From contig NC_052518.1 of the NCBI RefSeq assembly GCF_014356525.2, forward strand, positions 9,341,655 to 9,405,654: a stretch of 64,000 bases of DNA, in the 5' to 3' direction. Positions 34,301 through 44,189 of the stretch are shown here, piece by piece. This stretch comes from Nilaparvata lugens. Its lineage: Eukaryota; Arthropoda; Insecta; Hemiptera; Delphacidae. The notes under the pieces are model-generated. The model was not told the DNA's origin. It made no database searches and saw only the letters and a list, made by a program, of their open reading frames with translations. Every line of letters starts with the position of its first letter. Within the stretch, counting starts at the first letter, position 1. The position numbers and the translations under genes were made by a program.

Positions 34301-37300
34301 TTTAATAGATAAATTGGATACTCAGGCTAGCTCTTAGTTTCATGTTGGTGTAATGACTTCACGGCGTCCTCATGTATTTTGATTGTTGAAGCCTTGCGCA
34401 TACCGATGCGGGATGAGTTCGGGACGGTTTTTTATCATAAAGTCATCGTAATCTTGCGCATTACAAATGTTATGAATTAGTGGATATACAGAGTTAGTAC
34501 AAATGATTAATCGGATTTTAAAAATTCATAATCACTAAAGTACTCATTCGAAATGAGTAATCTTCATACCAATAGAAAGAGAAAATTCCAAAGTTTTTTG
34601 AAATAAATACCATGGGACCCCTTTTAGACGCGCAGCCAGGCAGGCAACCAGGTAATTGAAATAGAAATTGCTTTATTGACAAGGACATTTTCAACAATGC
34701 ATGGTCAACGTCATGTACAAAATTTCACAATACAAAACGTCTAGATTTGACTTATATCATAAAATCAAGTTAATAAAATATCATTTGAACATAGACAGAA
34801 ATGATACAGTACATACATCAGTTTTGATACTGTTTATGTATAATTTTTCCAATTTATAGAGAAATAGTCAGTTACTTTATATGGTGTTTCGTTTATAAAA
34901 AATTTCTTCATTTCCATTTTTGAAGATGTCTTGCTCAAAGTCTTAATAAAAACAGGCAGATAATTATAGAGTTTCTCAACCATATAAGGATAGAGTTTCT
35001 GAGAGGAGCTATGCTGATACCTATGAACCCTCAGATTGTTTAGATTTCTTGTGTCATAAACATGGTGATTTCTATTTCGCAGGATATGTAAGCAGGCTCT
35101 AATATAGCTCTTCATTTAAACATTAAATTTAAAATTTTAATGGTGAAGTTTCAAGTTTTACTTACGATATTGTAAATCACAAAGTTGTAGTTGCTGTATT
35201 GTGAAATTAATTTCCTATACACTGTGAGTTTTTTATTGATGATCGGTGGTTTTATTTCTGACTATCTACTTAACCTAAGTTTCAACCAGCTAAGCTGAGT
35301 AGACAGTGGTTTGTTATTGCACGTTTTCTCTTCTTCAACATAAATATAAATCCGGAAACTTATCGAGTGACAGATGTATACAGCTATATAAGAACTGAAC
35401 TATTGTTTTCACTTTTGGGCTGCTTCAAGTGATAAGATAAGGTAATATAGTTCGTTTCTGAATTCGAGTGTTCTTTTACCGCTGGTGAGTGCAATCAGCT
35501 GGGCGAACTTTTAACATTTAGGCGGGAAATCTAGTATCCTAGCAACCTGTAGATTTGTTTATGCGTAGTTCTGATCGAGCCACCGCGGCGGGAGGTTTTG
35601 AAATTGAACAATCAACTCCGCATTCAGTTACTTTTTTTCGGTAACTAATTGACAGTGTGACAGTTATTTGTCAGGTAGAAACATTTCTCACATAGGCGAT
35701 AAGAGATTATCAGTATCAGATACTCTGGTAAAGAATTTAAGAAACTTTGTTATTTCCCTTACTTTCATCTCTCCGTCTTTTGAGGGTCACCTGATTGTTG
35801 ATATGAACACGTGTTGATCTTGTCCAATACGTATATGGACTATAACTTTTCATTATAGATTTAGTGAGTTATATATTAAATGAGTGACATGAGCTCGACA
35901 ATAAAATCTTGTAAAACAACCAAAGGCCACCCGGCGATTCTGTATAAGGGTTTCAAATTTCGAAAAGCTTCATCAACAAGTAAGGTTGATGTATGGAGAT
36001 GTCTGACGAAAAACTGTACCGTATCACTCGTAACGAACTCTGGCTTGTCTATTGTGCGTGATGTTTCGGGGGCGCACTCACATGACACAACGGAGAGCAT
36101 AGAAAACCAAGTGCTAATCTCTACTCCTGTGAAAGAAGCACATGACGACACCAATGATGCGTTCTTGGGAGAACTACAACAGGAGAACGAGCAGTTGAGG
36201 GAGCGGATTGAGGTACTTGAGAAGCAGTGGAGCGCCGCCATAGATCGTTCGATGGAGTTAGACATCCGTCTAATGAATATGTCATGCAGCGAGCCAAGGG
36301 GGCAGGACAAAAGAGCGGAGAGCAGCTCACTAGACGGTACTCTCATGGATCGGCTTGGACGTTTTCTCAGAACAAAGCTTATCGCTGATGCCGACATGGA
36401 CTGTTTCTGTAATTTTTTAATGAACTCTTATCCAGGAAGTCATATAGTTTTGCCTAGTGTAACTAGTATGATCATCAACGATAGAAATTCTGATTTATCA
36501 TTTCTGAATGAAATAGTAAAAAATAATAGTATTATTGCATTTGTGATGAGTGATAGTAGGCCTAAACAGGACGGATGCACCGATGACGGTTGGTCAGGCT
36601 CTCATTGGAGTGTAGTAGTGTATGATAAGATCTTCAATAGGTTTTTCAGTTTTGATTCTCTCGATAAATATAATTATAGATCTGCTGAAGATTTGGTAGG
36701 GAGGATTGGTACTTATTTCAATTCAGAAAAATTAGTTACTATGCCTTGTCCACGTCAAAATAATAGCTTTGATTGTGGTGTATATGCATTGTATTTTATT
36801 GAAGAGGTGTTTCAGTTTCGAACTAGTCATGCAGTTTCTTCTCCTATCAGCTCTGTTGTGTCTGATTTGAATCAGGGGTCGAGTGTTGGATTCAGGTCAT
36901 ACGATATGACAAAGGGATTCGATACTGTAGAGCACAAACTTCTGTGCAATAAACTTAAACATTATGGTTTAGATACAACCTCAGTTAAAACTATCTTATC
37001 ATACTTGAGCAATAGAACGAAATTTGTGTATACAAATGGTAGTCTTTCTAAAGGTCGACACATAAGTTATGGAGTACCTCAAGGGTCTTCATTGGGACCT
37101 ATACTCTTCAATATATACATTAATGATCTTCCTGACTCTATTGCAAGTGAATCTAATTCTGGCTTTTTGTTTACTGATGATTTTGGGTTAAAGGTTAAAG
37201 GTAAGACAAATTCTGATGTTGTATGATAGAATGCTCTATCCAATTTCACAACTGATTTAAAAGATTGGTGCTCGGCGAATAACCTTTCATTGAATGAGGA

Positions 37301-40300
37301 CAAAATTAGTGATATCTATTTCACGTTTAGAAAAAATGATGATCCCAGTAGCTGCCCTGTGGCAATCAAGTTTCTTGGTATCTGGATTGACAGACACCTG
37401 ACATGGAATCATCATATTAACTATGTAATAAGGAACGTCTCAAAAGGTCTTTATCTTATTAGAAGGTTGAGAACATGTGTAGGAGTTGAAATATTGCTCA
37501 AGGTTTATTATGCTCATGTACAGAGCCTCTTTTGTTACGGTGTTATGATCTGGGGGAATAATCCTGAGACAATTAAAATTCTCAGGTTGCAAAAAAAGAT
37601 AATGAGGCTCCTATGCAATGCAGAATACCGAGAAAGCTGCAAACCTTTGTTTAAAAAAATGAGAGTGATGACATTCCCAGCTCTCTATATTTATTTCACA
37701 GTTGTATATGTACACTTTAACATTGAAAAATTTGATGTGAATAGACACCACCATAATTATGCAACAAGAAATGAAAATAGCTTAAGAGTTCCTAGGTATC
37801 AGCACAGTGCATCTCAAAAACTAAATCCCTATATGGCGGTGAAACTTTATAATTATTTGCCTGCCACTATAAGATATTTATGTAAAAGTGCTTTTAAGTT
37901 CAAAGTAAAGGAAGCTTTAATAGGAGAAACCCCATATAAAATAGCCGACTATTTTTCTATAAATTGGAAAATGTATATATAATCAATATGATAAATGATA
38001 TATAAGTAGTTGATGAGTGATTGGGAAATATAATTTATACCTAATCTAGAGTGTAATGGATGTATTGAACATTGTAAAATTGACTTTGTATGCTTGTTGT
38101 TGCAGGCTCATGTTTGCCTTGTATTTACTACAGTTACCAAACATGACGTTGTCTATAATGTGTAAACATTCTGTGACAATAAAGATATTTATTTATTTAT
38201 TTATTTACATAAAATATTTCAATATTGGAATGTACAAATAAAATCGAAAAATACACATAAAGAGCTGGGAAGAACATTACCCTCATTTTCTTGAATAAAT
38301 GTCTACAGCTTTCTGCAGGCTAATACAGTCAGCCGGGAAGGCAGTCGCTCACTCCATCGCCAGACACTGTTCTTAGACTAGGGCAGCCATCTTGGCAGCC
38401 ACATTTTGGCTGCTGGTTGGATGCCGAGCCCGACGACCACTCTTTTAGCCAAAACATGGCTAAAACAATGCCCGGTGACGTAGTGAGCGACTGTCTGCTT
38501 GGCTGACTTTGTAACCTGGTTGCCTGGCTGGCTGCTCATCCTGGCTGCCGAGTCTGATAGGGGTCCCATGGTATTTATTGTGAAAAAACTTTTGAATTTT
38601 CTCTTCTATTTGTATGAAGATTACTCATTTCGAATGAGTACTCTAGTGAGTAGTGATTATGAATTTTTAAAATGTAGTGAATCTTTTGTATTAACCCTAT
38701 ACAATGAATGTTATCCAAGGGCGATTTTTCATGAGAAAAAAGGAATTCCCAATATCTCAAGAAATTTCCCCATGCCTCAATTGGAGTGATATTCATGGAT
38801 TATGGATTTGGATATACAGCTGGTGTTATTGTTGTTGATAGGTTGAATAGTTATTGGGCCATATGAATAAAGCTGAGAATTTACTCATACTTCTAAAATA
38901 TGGAGCATTTGCTTCATTTTCTATGAATAAACGTGAGCAAAACCTTTTGCTCATGCTCATCAAAAAAATAGTTTGAGCATTTGCTCAAAAGTAAAAGCTT
39001 ATACTCAAAATTGTATGAATAAAGTAGAGCATTTGCTCAACTTTTGAAGCAAATGCTTCAAAAAAGTTGAGTCTAGTCTAGAGCAGCTTTTCACCTTTTG
39101 CTCATAGTAAAATGGATCAACTAATTCGTATGAGGAAGAGGAAACTATACCAGATACGATCACAACCAATAGTTGAGAACTATAAAACTCTTTTTAGATT
39201 CAACCATGATATATATCACCATTATTCCTACAAAATAATAAATACAAAAGATAGCTATCTGATATAAAGATAGCCATCACAAAATAGGAAATAGGCGTTT
39301 AAGAAGATGAGAGTGTAGACTATTATAAGAAGGATATTGATATTATAAGATTATCCTGAATATTTTTATACAGATGACATTTTTTCACGCTATTATTTCA
39401 AAATTCTAAACTCAACTAACCTAAAACTCAATTCATAAATAGAAAACAGAGCAGACGACGCAAACACAAGCGGTGTCTCCTACTTGCATATTCATTTAGC
39501 GTTTACGTGAGATATAAAAACAAAGTAAGGCCACAAAGGCGAATCAGCTGATGAAAAATCTTTAAAATACATTAGCATTTGCTCCAGAGTTCAGGAGCAT
39601 AAGGTTAAGCTTATTCATATAAAAATGAGCAAATGCTTATGCTTCTACCTGATGCTCATGAGCAAAACCGTATGCTCCATGCTCATGATCATGAGCATAT
39701 GCTTTGGTTTTATTCATATGGCCCATTGTGTATTAACTGTTGTATAATAACTTGGAATTGTCGTTAATATAGTCAACAAATGATAATATAGTCAAAAACT
39801 AATTTTATATTCAGGTGGGAAAAGAATTCTGGACTATTTTCACTCAGAGAAACGTGAGGATCCTTTATCTCCTTACATCAACTTACTTGGTAGTAATCCA
39901 AGATAATAAAATCACACAATATTTTTTATTGGTTATCTAACTTTGACCCTGTCAACTTAAATCTCACTGTAAAACATATGTTTAAGATTACAGTGCAAAG
40001 TCTACTGTTCACAGAGCTACTAGCAGAACAGAATTTCGTTGACAAAAGTAATTGATCAATTATACCTTGTTTGTGGAAATACAGTAAATCCATCTTATTA
40101 TTCATGCCAGCGCACACTACATCCAACAAAGTACTTATGTCCAACAAATGACGATGTAATAGGCTGGATGATTTCTCAATTTGTCACTAGATTAATGGAT
40201 AACCTACATTAGCTTTATCTGCACTTTCGTTATTCTTGACGTTTTTGTGATTCGCGTATGAATTTTGTATTATTGATTTAAATTGATATATTGTGCCCGG

Positions 40301-41849
40301 AAAATTTGTGATTAAGTTTTTTTCAGTATCTATTAACATACTCAATACTGAGTATACTATACTATACTTGATAATGGCTTTCTGAGTAAGCTATATAGTA
40401 TACTAATAATAACTAATCCGCCTTATAGAGAATTTTTCATTTCATTTTATACTGAGTAGGCTATACTAATACTGATACTCAGTACTAAGTATTTTTTCAG
40501 TACTCAATCAAACTTTTAATGGTTTAACATGCTCGATTAAGACTTTAATCACCATAAATATTCCTTCTGTAGTTACATAAGCTCTTGATTTTATCAAATT
40601 TTTCAAATTTCAAATTTATTTCTCAAAAAACATACACAATTATAATAATCTAATATTATTACATATAAAAATAATACAAGAAAAATACTATTAAATATAT
40701 AAAATGATCCCAAAACTGCAGTATATTATTTTTTTATGTCCATCTATGTTTAAGGAGTAGCCTACAAGGTAAAACCTGTGCGTAGACCTAAGTTGCAGTA
40801 ATATATAAACTAAGAAATTGAACCAAAAAAGAACAAAGATTAGTGGAACTTACACACAAATATAAGTTTGTAGATTAAATTAGATAAAAGTTAGTAAAAC
40901 ACAATAATTATTATTCTATGATAAAAAAAAAACAAAACATAAAAACAAGAAACAGCGCGTTTATAATCCTTGTATTGTTATAGTCCTTTGATGATCTCTG
41001 ATTTCTATATTTGGGTGGAAAATTCTTGAAGTGAGCAAAGACATATCCTTCTGGAAAATGCTACAATTACAAAAATTTTCTTCAATGTTTGATTCCATTA
41101 CGAACTGCTTGTTAATTAATAACTTTTGAACAACTAATTACGACATAGCAGTCAATTATTTAGTAAAAATAATATTACTAAATAATATATTAATAATACT
41201 AAATTACTAAAAAATTAGTAAAAGAACGGTTTTGGGTTATGCATGATGTTTTCCTATCATGATTATACCCCAACACATATAATTTATAGTGGGGTGTGTA
41301 TTTATTCATTGAATTATCTAAGCCTATTAAGAAATTATTCAATGCATAAAACTTCATTGTTTTATTTGTATTAAATGTTGTAGTATTCAAATTTTTATTG
41401 TAATTGTTTTTGATGAATAAACTTTGATTTGATTTGATTATACAAATTATTTTGTATAATTATTATTAATCAATGTTATTATTATTAATAATTAATTAAT
41501 TAATTATTATTAATTATTATTATTAATGATTATAACTCATTTTCAGGTTGAAGATTCCCTCGATAGCAAAGCTACTCCTGGGTCAGAGACGAATAACTTG
41601 GGTAATCTGGTGAATGATATTCTCACAGCCATCAATGATATGAAGGCTCACACTTCTAACCTCAAATCAGACAAAATTATTGACGGAACAATCATGCCTT
41701 TGAATCTCATTCAACATAGTAACAATTATGAAAATATCGAAAAAATGTTGGATCAACAAAGACATGAGATGCGCGTCGGACTCATATTGGTATCAACAAT
41801 CGCTATTACCATTCCACTGTTTATAGGTATTATTCAGAAATTTTCCTGA
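30942..41849 (+). CDS. CCDC51: CCDC51 / MITOK-like mitochondrial inner-membrane protein, three exons
   Basis: Exons 30942-31345, 32422-32683 and 41547-41849 join in phase into a 322-codon frame ending at TGA 41847-41849. Order of features: a basic, Ser/Leu-rich N-terminus (residues 1-45) like a mitochondrial presequence; a conserved VVWYEQVTGLDEVR segment (~72-86); a coiled coil (~85-190) with the family hallmark SAVKESHEKERAQAEKTKYW; a first membrane helix (~192-211, GSILGTMIGVLGSS); a matrix/intermembrane loop; and a second membrane helix near the C-terminus (~299-318). This matches CCDC51 (human 411 residues), the pore subunit of the mitochondrial ATP-sensitive potassium channel MITOK, which works with ABCB8. 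The loop is shorter than in human. A second ATG at 30963 starts closer to a classical presequence and may be used instead. Intron 2 is 8.9 kb and loaded with mobile elements. Confidence 0.92.
32090..32300 (+). repeat. LINE 3' tail with 7-bp hairpin, in CCDC51 intron 1
   Basis: Starts near a stem-loop with stem CACCAGC/GCTGGTG (32111-32143) and ends GGCAATAAATGAATGAAATG with an AAATG tandem tail. Same tail class as those near 48971 and 56221. Confidence 0.7.
32422..32683 (+). CDS. CCDC51: CCDC51 exon 2
   Basis: 262 nt between a TTTACAG acceptor and an ATG/GTGAGT donor, ending in phase 0. It encodes YLQLITHEHAVLKEER, the KESHEKERAQAEKTKYW hallmark and the first membrane helix. Confidence 0.93.
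32860..33095. repeat. Small foldback (AGGGCTACTTTT family) plus tandem duplication
   Basis: 32860-32903 (GGGCTACTTTTAATATAAAT, then AAAATATAAATCTCAGTACC) pairs with 32935-32980. Relatives lie at 18640-18690 and 49560-49640. Immediately after, a ~65-bp unit containing ATATTTAAAATACAGTATAT is present twice (about 32968-33033 and 33034-33095). Confidence 0.75.
33096..33753. other. CCDC51 intron 2, no gene seen
   Basis: AT-rich intron sequence; no coherent frame or repeat boundary. Confidence 0.4.
33754..34210. mobile_element. MITE with AGGCTCAACT inverted ends
   Basis: AGGCTCAACTCACACTTACG at 33754 is complemented by the end at 34210 (AGTGTTAGTTGAGCCT). The arms are rich in GAGTCGAG/CTCGACT words repeated in both orientations, giving several nested hairpins. 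Non-coding; 457 bp. Confidence 0.8.
34450..34655. repeat. Left arm of a 4.2-kb inverted-repeat structure
   Basis: The segment holding TTACTCATTTCGAATGAGTA's complement, AATAAATACCATGGGACCCC and GCCAGGCAGGCAACCAGG is the reverse complement of 38499-38710, with moderate divergence. Two LINE insertions sit between the arms. Confidence 0.8.
34656..35115 (-). pseudogene. LINE 3' end with RT C-terminal fragment (minus strand)
   Basis: The minus-strand frame from 35115 encodes a LINE C-terminus with RVHRYQHSSSQKLYPYMVEK and ends DYFSINWKNYT. These resemble RVPRYQHSASQKLNPYM and DYFSINWKMYI in the plus-strand element at 37290-37982, so both belong to one family. The tail AATTGAAATAGAAATTGC lies at 34656, at the inner edge of the left inverted arm. 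It is strongly 5'-truncated. Confidence 0.85.
35116..35879 (+). other. Presumed 5' region of the FLYWCH-ULP1 LINE
   Basis: No coding frame. More GC-balanced than the flanks, it lies between the truncated minus-strand LINE and the ATG at 35880; it probably contains the 5' UTR and internal promoter of the plus-strand element. The left limit of that element is not defined. Confidence 0.35.
35880..37226 (+). CDS. FLYWCH zinc finger + coiled coil + ULP1/SENP-like protease fused in frame to LINE RT
   Basis: A 448-codon open frame from ATG 35880. Residues 17-68: FLYWCH-type zinc finger (Y22, F25/F27, W39, C41, C46, H66, H68). Residues ~94-125: coiled coil (GELQQENEQLRERIEVLEKQ). Residues ~185-310: C48 (ULP1/SENP) cysteine peptidase fold with H242 in SHWSVVVYD, D259 in FFSFDS, Q293 in PRQNNSFDCG and nucleophile C299; the full His-Asp-Gln-Cys set is kept. 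From ~337 it becomes LINE reverse transcriptase at motif A (YDMTKGFDTV), with motif B (GVPQGSSLGPILF, 398-410) and motif C as FTDD (431-434). It ends at TGA, followed at once by TAG. The LINE endonuclease and RT fingers are absent. Most likely a LINE whose first ORF (zinc finger plus protease) was joined to its RT by internal deletion; less likely an exapted gene. It lies in CCDC51 intron 2. Confidence 0.85.
   Translation: MSDMSSTIKSCKTTKGHPAILYKGFKFRKASSTSKVDVWRCLTKNCTVSLVTNSGLSIVRDVSGAHSHDTTESIENQVLISTPVKEAHDDTNDAFLGELQQENEQLRERIEVLEKQWSAAIDRSMELDIRLMNMSCSEPRGQDKRAESSSLDGTLMDRLGRFLRTKLIADADMDCFCNFLMNSYPGSHIVLPSVTSMIINDRNSDLSFLNEIVKNNSIIAFVMSDSRPKQDGCTDDGWSGSHWSVVVYDKIFNRFFSFDSLDKYNYRSAEDLVGRIGTYFNSEKLVTMPCPRQNNSFDCGVYALYFIEEVFQFRTSHAVSSPISSVVSDLNQGSSVGFRSYDMTKGFDTVEHKLLCNKLKHYGLDTTSVKTILSYLSNRTKFVYTNGSLSKGRHISYGVPQGSSLGPILFNIYINDLPDSIASESNSGFLFTDDFGLKVKGKTNSDVV
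37227..37982 (+). pseudogene. LINE RT thumb and C-terminal region, separated by two stops
   Basis: Same reading frame as the preceding ORF, directly after TGA TAG (37224-37229). It continues with DLKDWCSANNLSLNEDK, the KFLGIWID junction, a thumb (YYAHVQSLFCYGVMIWG) and a C-terminus ending DYFSINWKMYI before TAA. The two adjacent stops are the only breaks, so the copy decayed recently. There is no RNase H. Confidence 0.88.
37983..38207 (+). repeat. LINE 3' UTR with (ATTT)n tail
   Basis: Ends GACAATAAAGATATTT with ATTT repeats to 38207. This defines the 3' end of the FLYWCH-ULP1 element. Confidence 0.8.
38208..38498. repeat. Interior of the foldback structure
   Basis: GC-richer DNA with its own inverted repeat: GCAGTCGCTCACTCCATCGC near 38340 pairs with GACGTAGTGAGCGACTGTC near 38475. 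Probably the original interior of the element whose arms are at 34450 and 38499. Confidence 0.6.
38499..38710. repeat. Right arm of the 4.2-kb inverted-repeat structure
   Basis: Contains CCTGGTTGCCTGGCTGGCTG, GGGGTCCCATGGTATTTATT and AAGATTACTCATTTCGAATG, the reverse complement of the left arm at 34450-34655. Confidence 0.8.
38855..39725. mobile_element. Foldback element with TGGGCCATATGAATAAA ends
   Basis: TGGGCCATATGAATAAA at 38855 is exactly inverted at the right end (39725). Both sides carry dense copies of GAGCATTTGCTC-like words (GAGCAAA/TTTGCTC, ATGCTCATGAGC), so each arm can form many hairpins. 871 bp, non-coding, in CCDC51 intron 2. Confidence 0.88.
39726..41546. other. CCDC51 intron 2, distal part
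   Basis: No gene. Contains a probable minus-strand LINE tail near 40610-40700 (CAAATTTCAAATTTATTTCT) and a plus-strand tail near 41400-41440 (GAATAAACTTTGATTTGATT). Very AT-rich TTAATTAATTATTA strings lie just before exon 3. Confidence 0.45.
41547..41849 (+). CDS. CCDC51: CCDC51 exon 3 with stop
   Basis: Acceptor TTTTCAG before 41547. It encodes VEDSLDSKATPGSETN, a loop, and the C-terminal membrane helix ending IGIIQKFS with TGA. The phase matches exon 2. A polyadenylation signal AATAAA is at 41940-41945. Confidence 0.9.
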   Translation, partial: VEDSLDSKATPGSETNNLGNLVNDILTAINDMKAHTSNLKSDKIIDGTIMPLNLIQHSNNYENIEKMLDQQRHEMRVGLILVSTIAITIPLFIGIIQKFS

Positions 41850-41856
41850 CTGTTCC

Positions 41857-42729
41857 TAGCTACAATATGAATGTACTCGAAACGTAGGCTATTTGATTTC
41901 AATGATATTTGAAATATTGTTTTTATTGAATCTATTGTAAATAAAGTATTGTTAATATTATTTGCATTATTTTAACAAGCCAAGAAAATATCTTCTTCTT
42001 TTTCTCACATGGACTCATAATAAATATAAAAATGATGATTTATAGCTACAATATGAATACACTCAAAACATAAGCGATTCGATTTCAATGATATTTGGAA
42101 TATTGTTTTTATTGAATCTATTGTTGATATTATTTGCATTATTTTTAACATGTCAAGAAAATATTTTCTTCTTTTTCTCACATGGACTCATTAGAAATAT
42201 AAAATTGATGATTTATAGCTACGATATTAATACACTCAAAACATAAGCAATTCGATTTCAATGATATTTGGAATATTGTTTTTATTGAATCTATTGTTGA
42301 TATTATTTGCATTATTTTTAACATGTCAAGAAAATATTTTCTTCTTTTTCTTATATGGACTCATAAGAAATTTGATGATTTATAGCTACAATATGAATAC
42401 ACTTGAAACGTAAGCGATTCGATTTCAATGATATTTTAAATAATATTGTTTTTACTGAATCTATTGTTGATATTATTTGCATTATTTTTAACACGTCAAG
42501 AAAATATCTTCTTCTTTTTCTCACATGGACTCATAAGAAAAATAAAAATGACGATTTATAGCTACCATATGAAATACACTCGAAACGTAAGCGATTTGAT
42601 TTCAATGATATTTGAAATATTGTTTTTATTGAATCTATTGTTAATATTATTTGCATACTTAAACAAGCCAAGAAAATATCTTCTTCTTTTTCTCACATGG
42701 ACTCATAAGAAATATGAAAATGATGATTT
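41857..42729 (+). repeat. Five tandem copies of the CCDC51 3'-UTR region (~167-186 bp unit)
   Basis: Units begin TAGCTACAATATGAAT at 41857, 42043, 42216, 42383 and 42559, and run through TTCAATGATATTTG, TTGTTTTTATTGAATCTATT and CACATGGACTCATAAGAAA. The first unit starts 8 bp after the CCDC51 stop codon and holds the likely poly-A signal (AATAAAG, 41940). The later copies lack that AATAAA because the surrounding TGTAAATAAAGTATTG is absent from them. Open frames across the array are artefacts. Confidence 0.9.
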
Positions 42730-43083
42730 CTTGATCCATTTTATATACGAACTGCGATATACCCACTTTTCAGTTTTCACTTCAATATCGACATACAGTC
42801 ATTACATTATTAACAAACACAATATAAAAACAAACTAGCGTTTGTTTTAAAATCACTAAAAGTGATTTTAGTCATTACATTATATTGTAACTTATATGTA
42901 TGTATAATGCATTACATTGCATTATATTTGACTGCTTTTCGGTGTCGATATGTCAATGAATAATCGAGTCATTAATATATTCAAATTGAAATTGAAATGA
43001 TCTTTATTCTTTTTCTTTTTCTTTGTCATATATGAATTTAAATAATGTATTTGACGATTCATTACAATGGAATTCTAAAGCAC

Positions 43084-44102
43084 CCTGCACACAGGGACAA
43101 TAGAAGCGTCCACAACTATTCGCCATTAGTGGCAAAACGTCATCACACAGCGACATTGCAGCGTCCGAACCCCTTCTCAAGCCCGGCCCAGACGCTCAAG
43201 TTTAGCTCCAATTTTTTGCTCAAGCAAAAGTCGGAGCATGTAAGTCGTTGCGTCTGGACGGTAAAACGGATGGGTCTTCAAGCGTATGTCGTCAAACTTA
43301 AAATATATCGGCCGGGAATCTTTTTCCATCAAACCGTCCCGTCTTTTGCCTATCCACCAAAACCTTAATCGCGTAAAAATGGAGATAGAGAAACATTGTT
43401 ATCTCAGATTCGGATTCAGCGCCCTCAAATTAATAAAATGCCTCGCGAGTACTTGAGAATAAGCCAGTTTTTTTATCGATTGTCTATAACGCCATTTAAC
43501 CCTTTTTTCTTTCTTGATTCTCATGATACTCTCAGAATTTGAGGTTGATATTATGATTTACTATCATGATATTATTGAGATGTACTATATTGTTGATAAG
43601 AATACTATCTACAAAATTTCAATGCATTTACAATCACTGTGTCTCGAGATATGACATGTAAACAATGCCATTTAACGATTTAGTAATATTTTTGTCATTA
43701 TGTTGTTGAATATAACATTATCCAGTCGAATCAGAGAAAAAAATATGATATAATTATTACTCATCTACCGGATATATGTCAACCGTATACAATTCAGACT
43801 CAATGAACCATATCAAGAACTGAGCTTGTAAGCACAAAAGACTTGCTTGCTTGAGCAAAAGACTGATCGTTTGGTTCAAGCAAAAGACGGATGTAAAATT
43901 GCGTCCACACGCATCCGTCTTATGTCGTCCGTTTTCCTATTTTTGTGCTCACAAGCTCAGTTCTTGATATTTGCTTGAGCAAAAGACTGATGTTGAATTT
44001 GAGCGTCTGGACCGGGCTTTACAGGGGTAATGAGACGGAATTCTGGTAGTCGCCACTAATAGATAGGTCTAGTGGACGTTATTATTGTCCCTGTATGTAC
44101 AG
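43084..44102. mobile_element. Outer element of a nested foldback pair
   Basis: ACACAGGGACAATAGAAGCG near 43090 and GCCATTAGTGGC near 43124 pair with CGCCACTAATAG near 44051 and ATTATTGTCCCTGTATGT near 44081. Non-coding. Confidence 0.75.
43189..44019. mobile_element. Inner foldback element
   Basis: AAGCCCGGCCCAGACGCTCA at 43189 is complemented at the right end (to 44019, TGAGCGTCTGGACCGGGCTT). Subterminal GCTCAAGCAAAAG/CTTTTGCTTGAGC words are repeated. It sits inside the outer foldback element. Confidence 0.8.
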
Positions 44103-44189
44103 AGGAGTTTTGAAGATTTTTCAAAGTTGTGGCTTACGCCAGCACTTCACTCCCTTCTTTGGATGCATTTTTTCCATTAAAGGCATTTT

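Noticed and set aside
35876..36397. 173-codon minus-strand frame
   Set aside because: Shadow of the FLYWCH-ULP1 ORF on the other strand; no motif of its own.
42446..42838. 130-codon hydrophobic frame
   Set aside because: It crosses two units of the tandem repeat after CCDC51; the sequence repeats itself and has no independent support.
43045..43368. 107-codon frame
   Set aside because: Runs across the inverted ends of two nested foldback elements.
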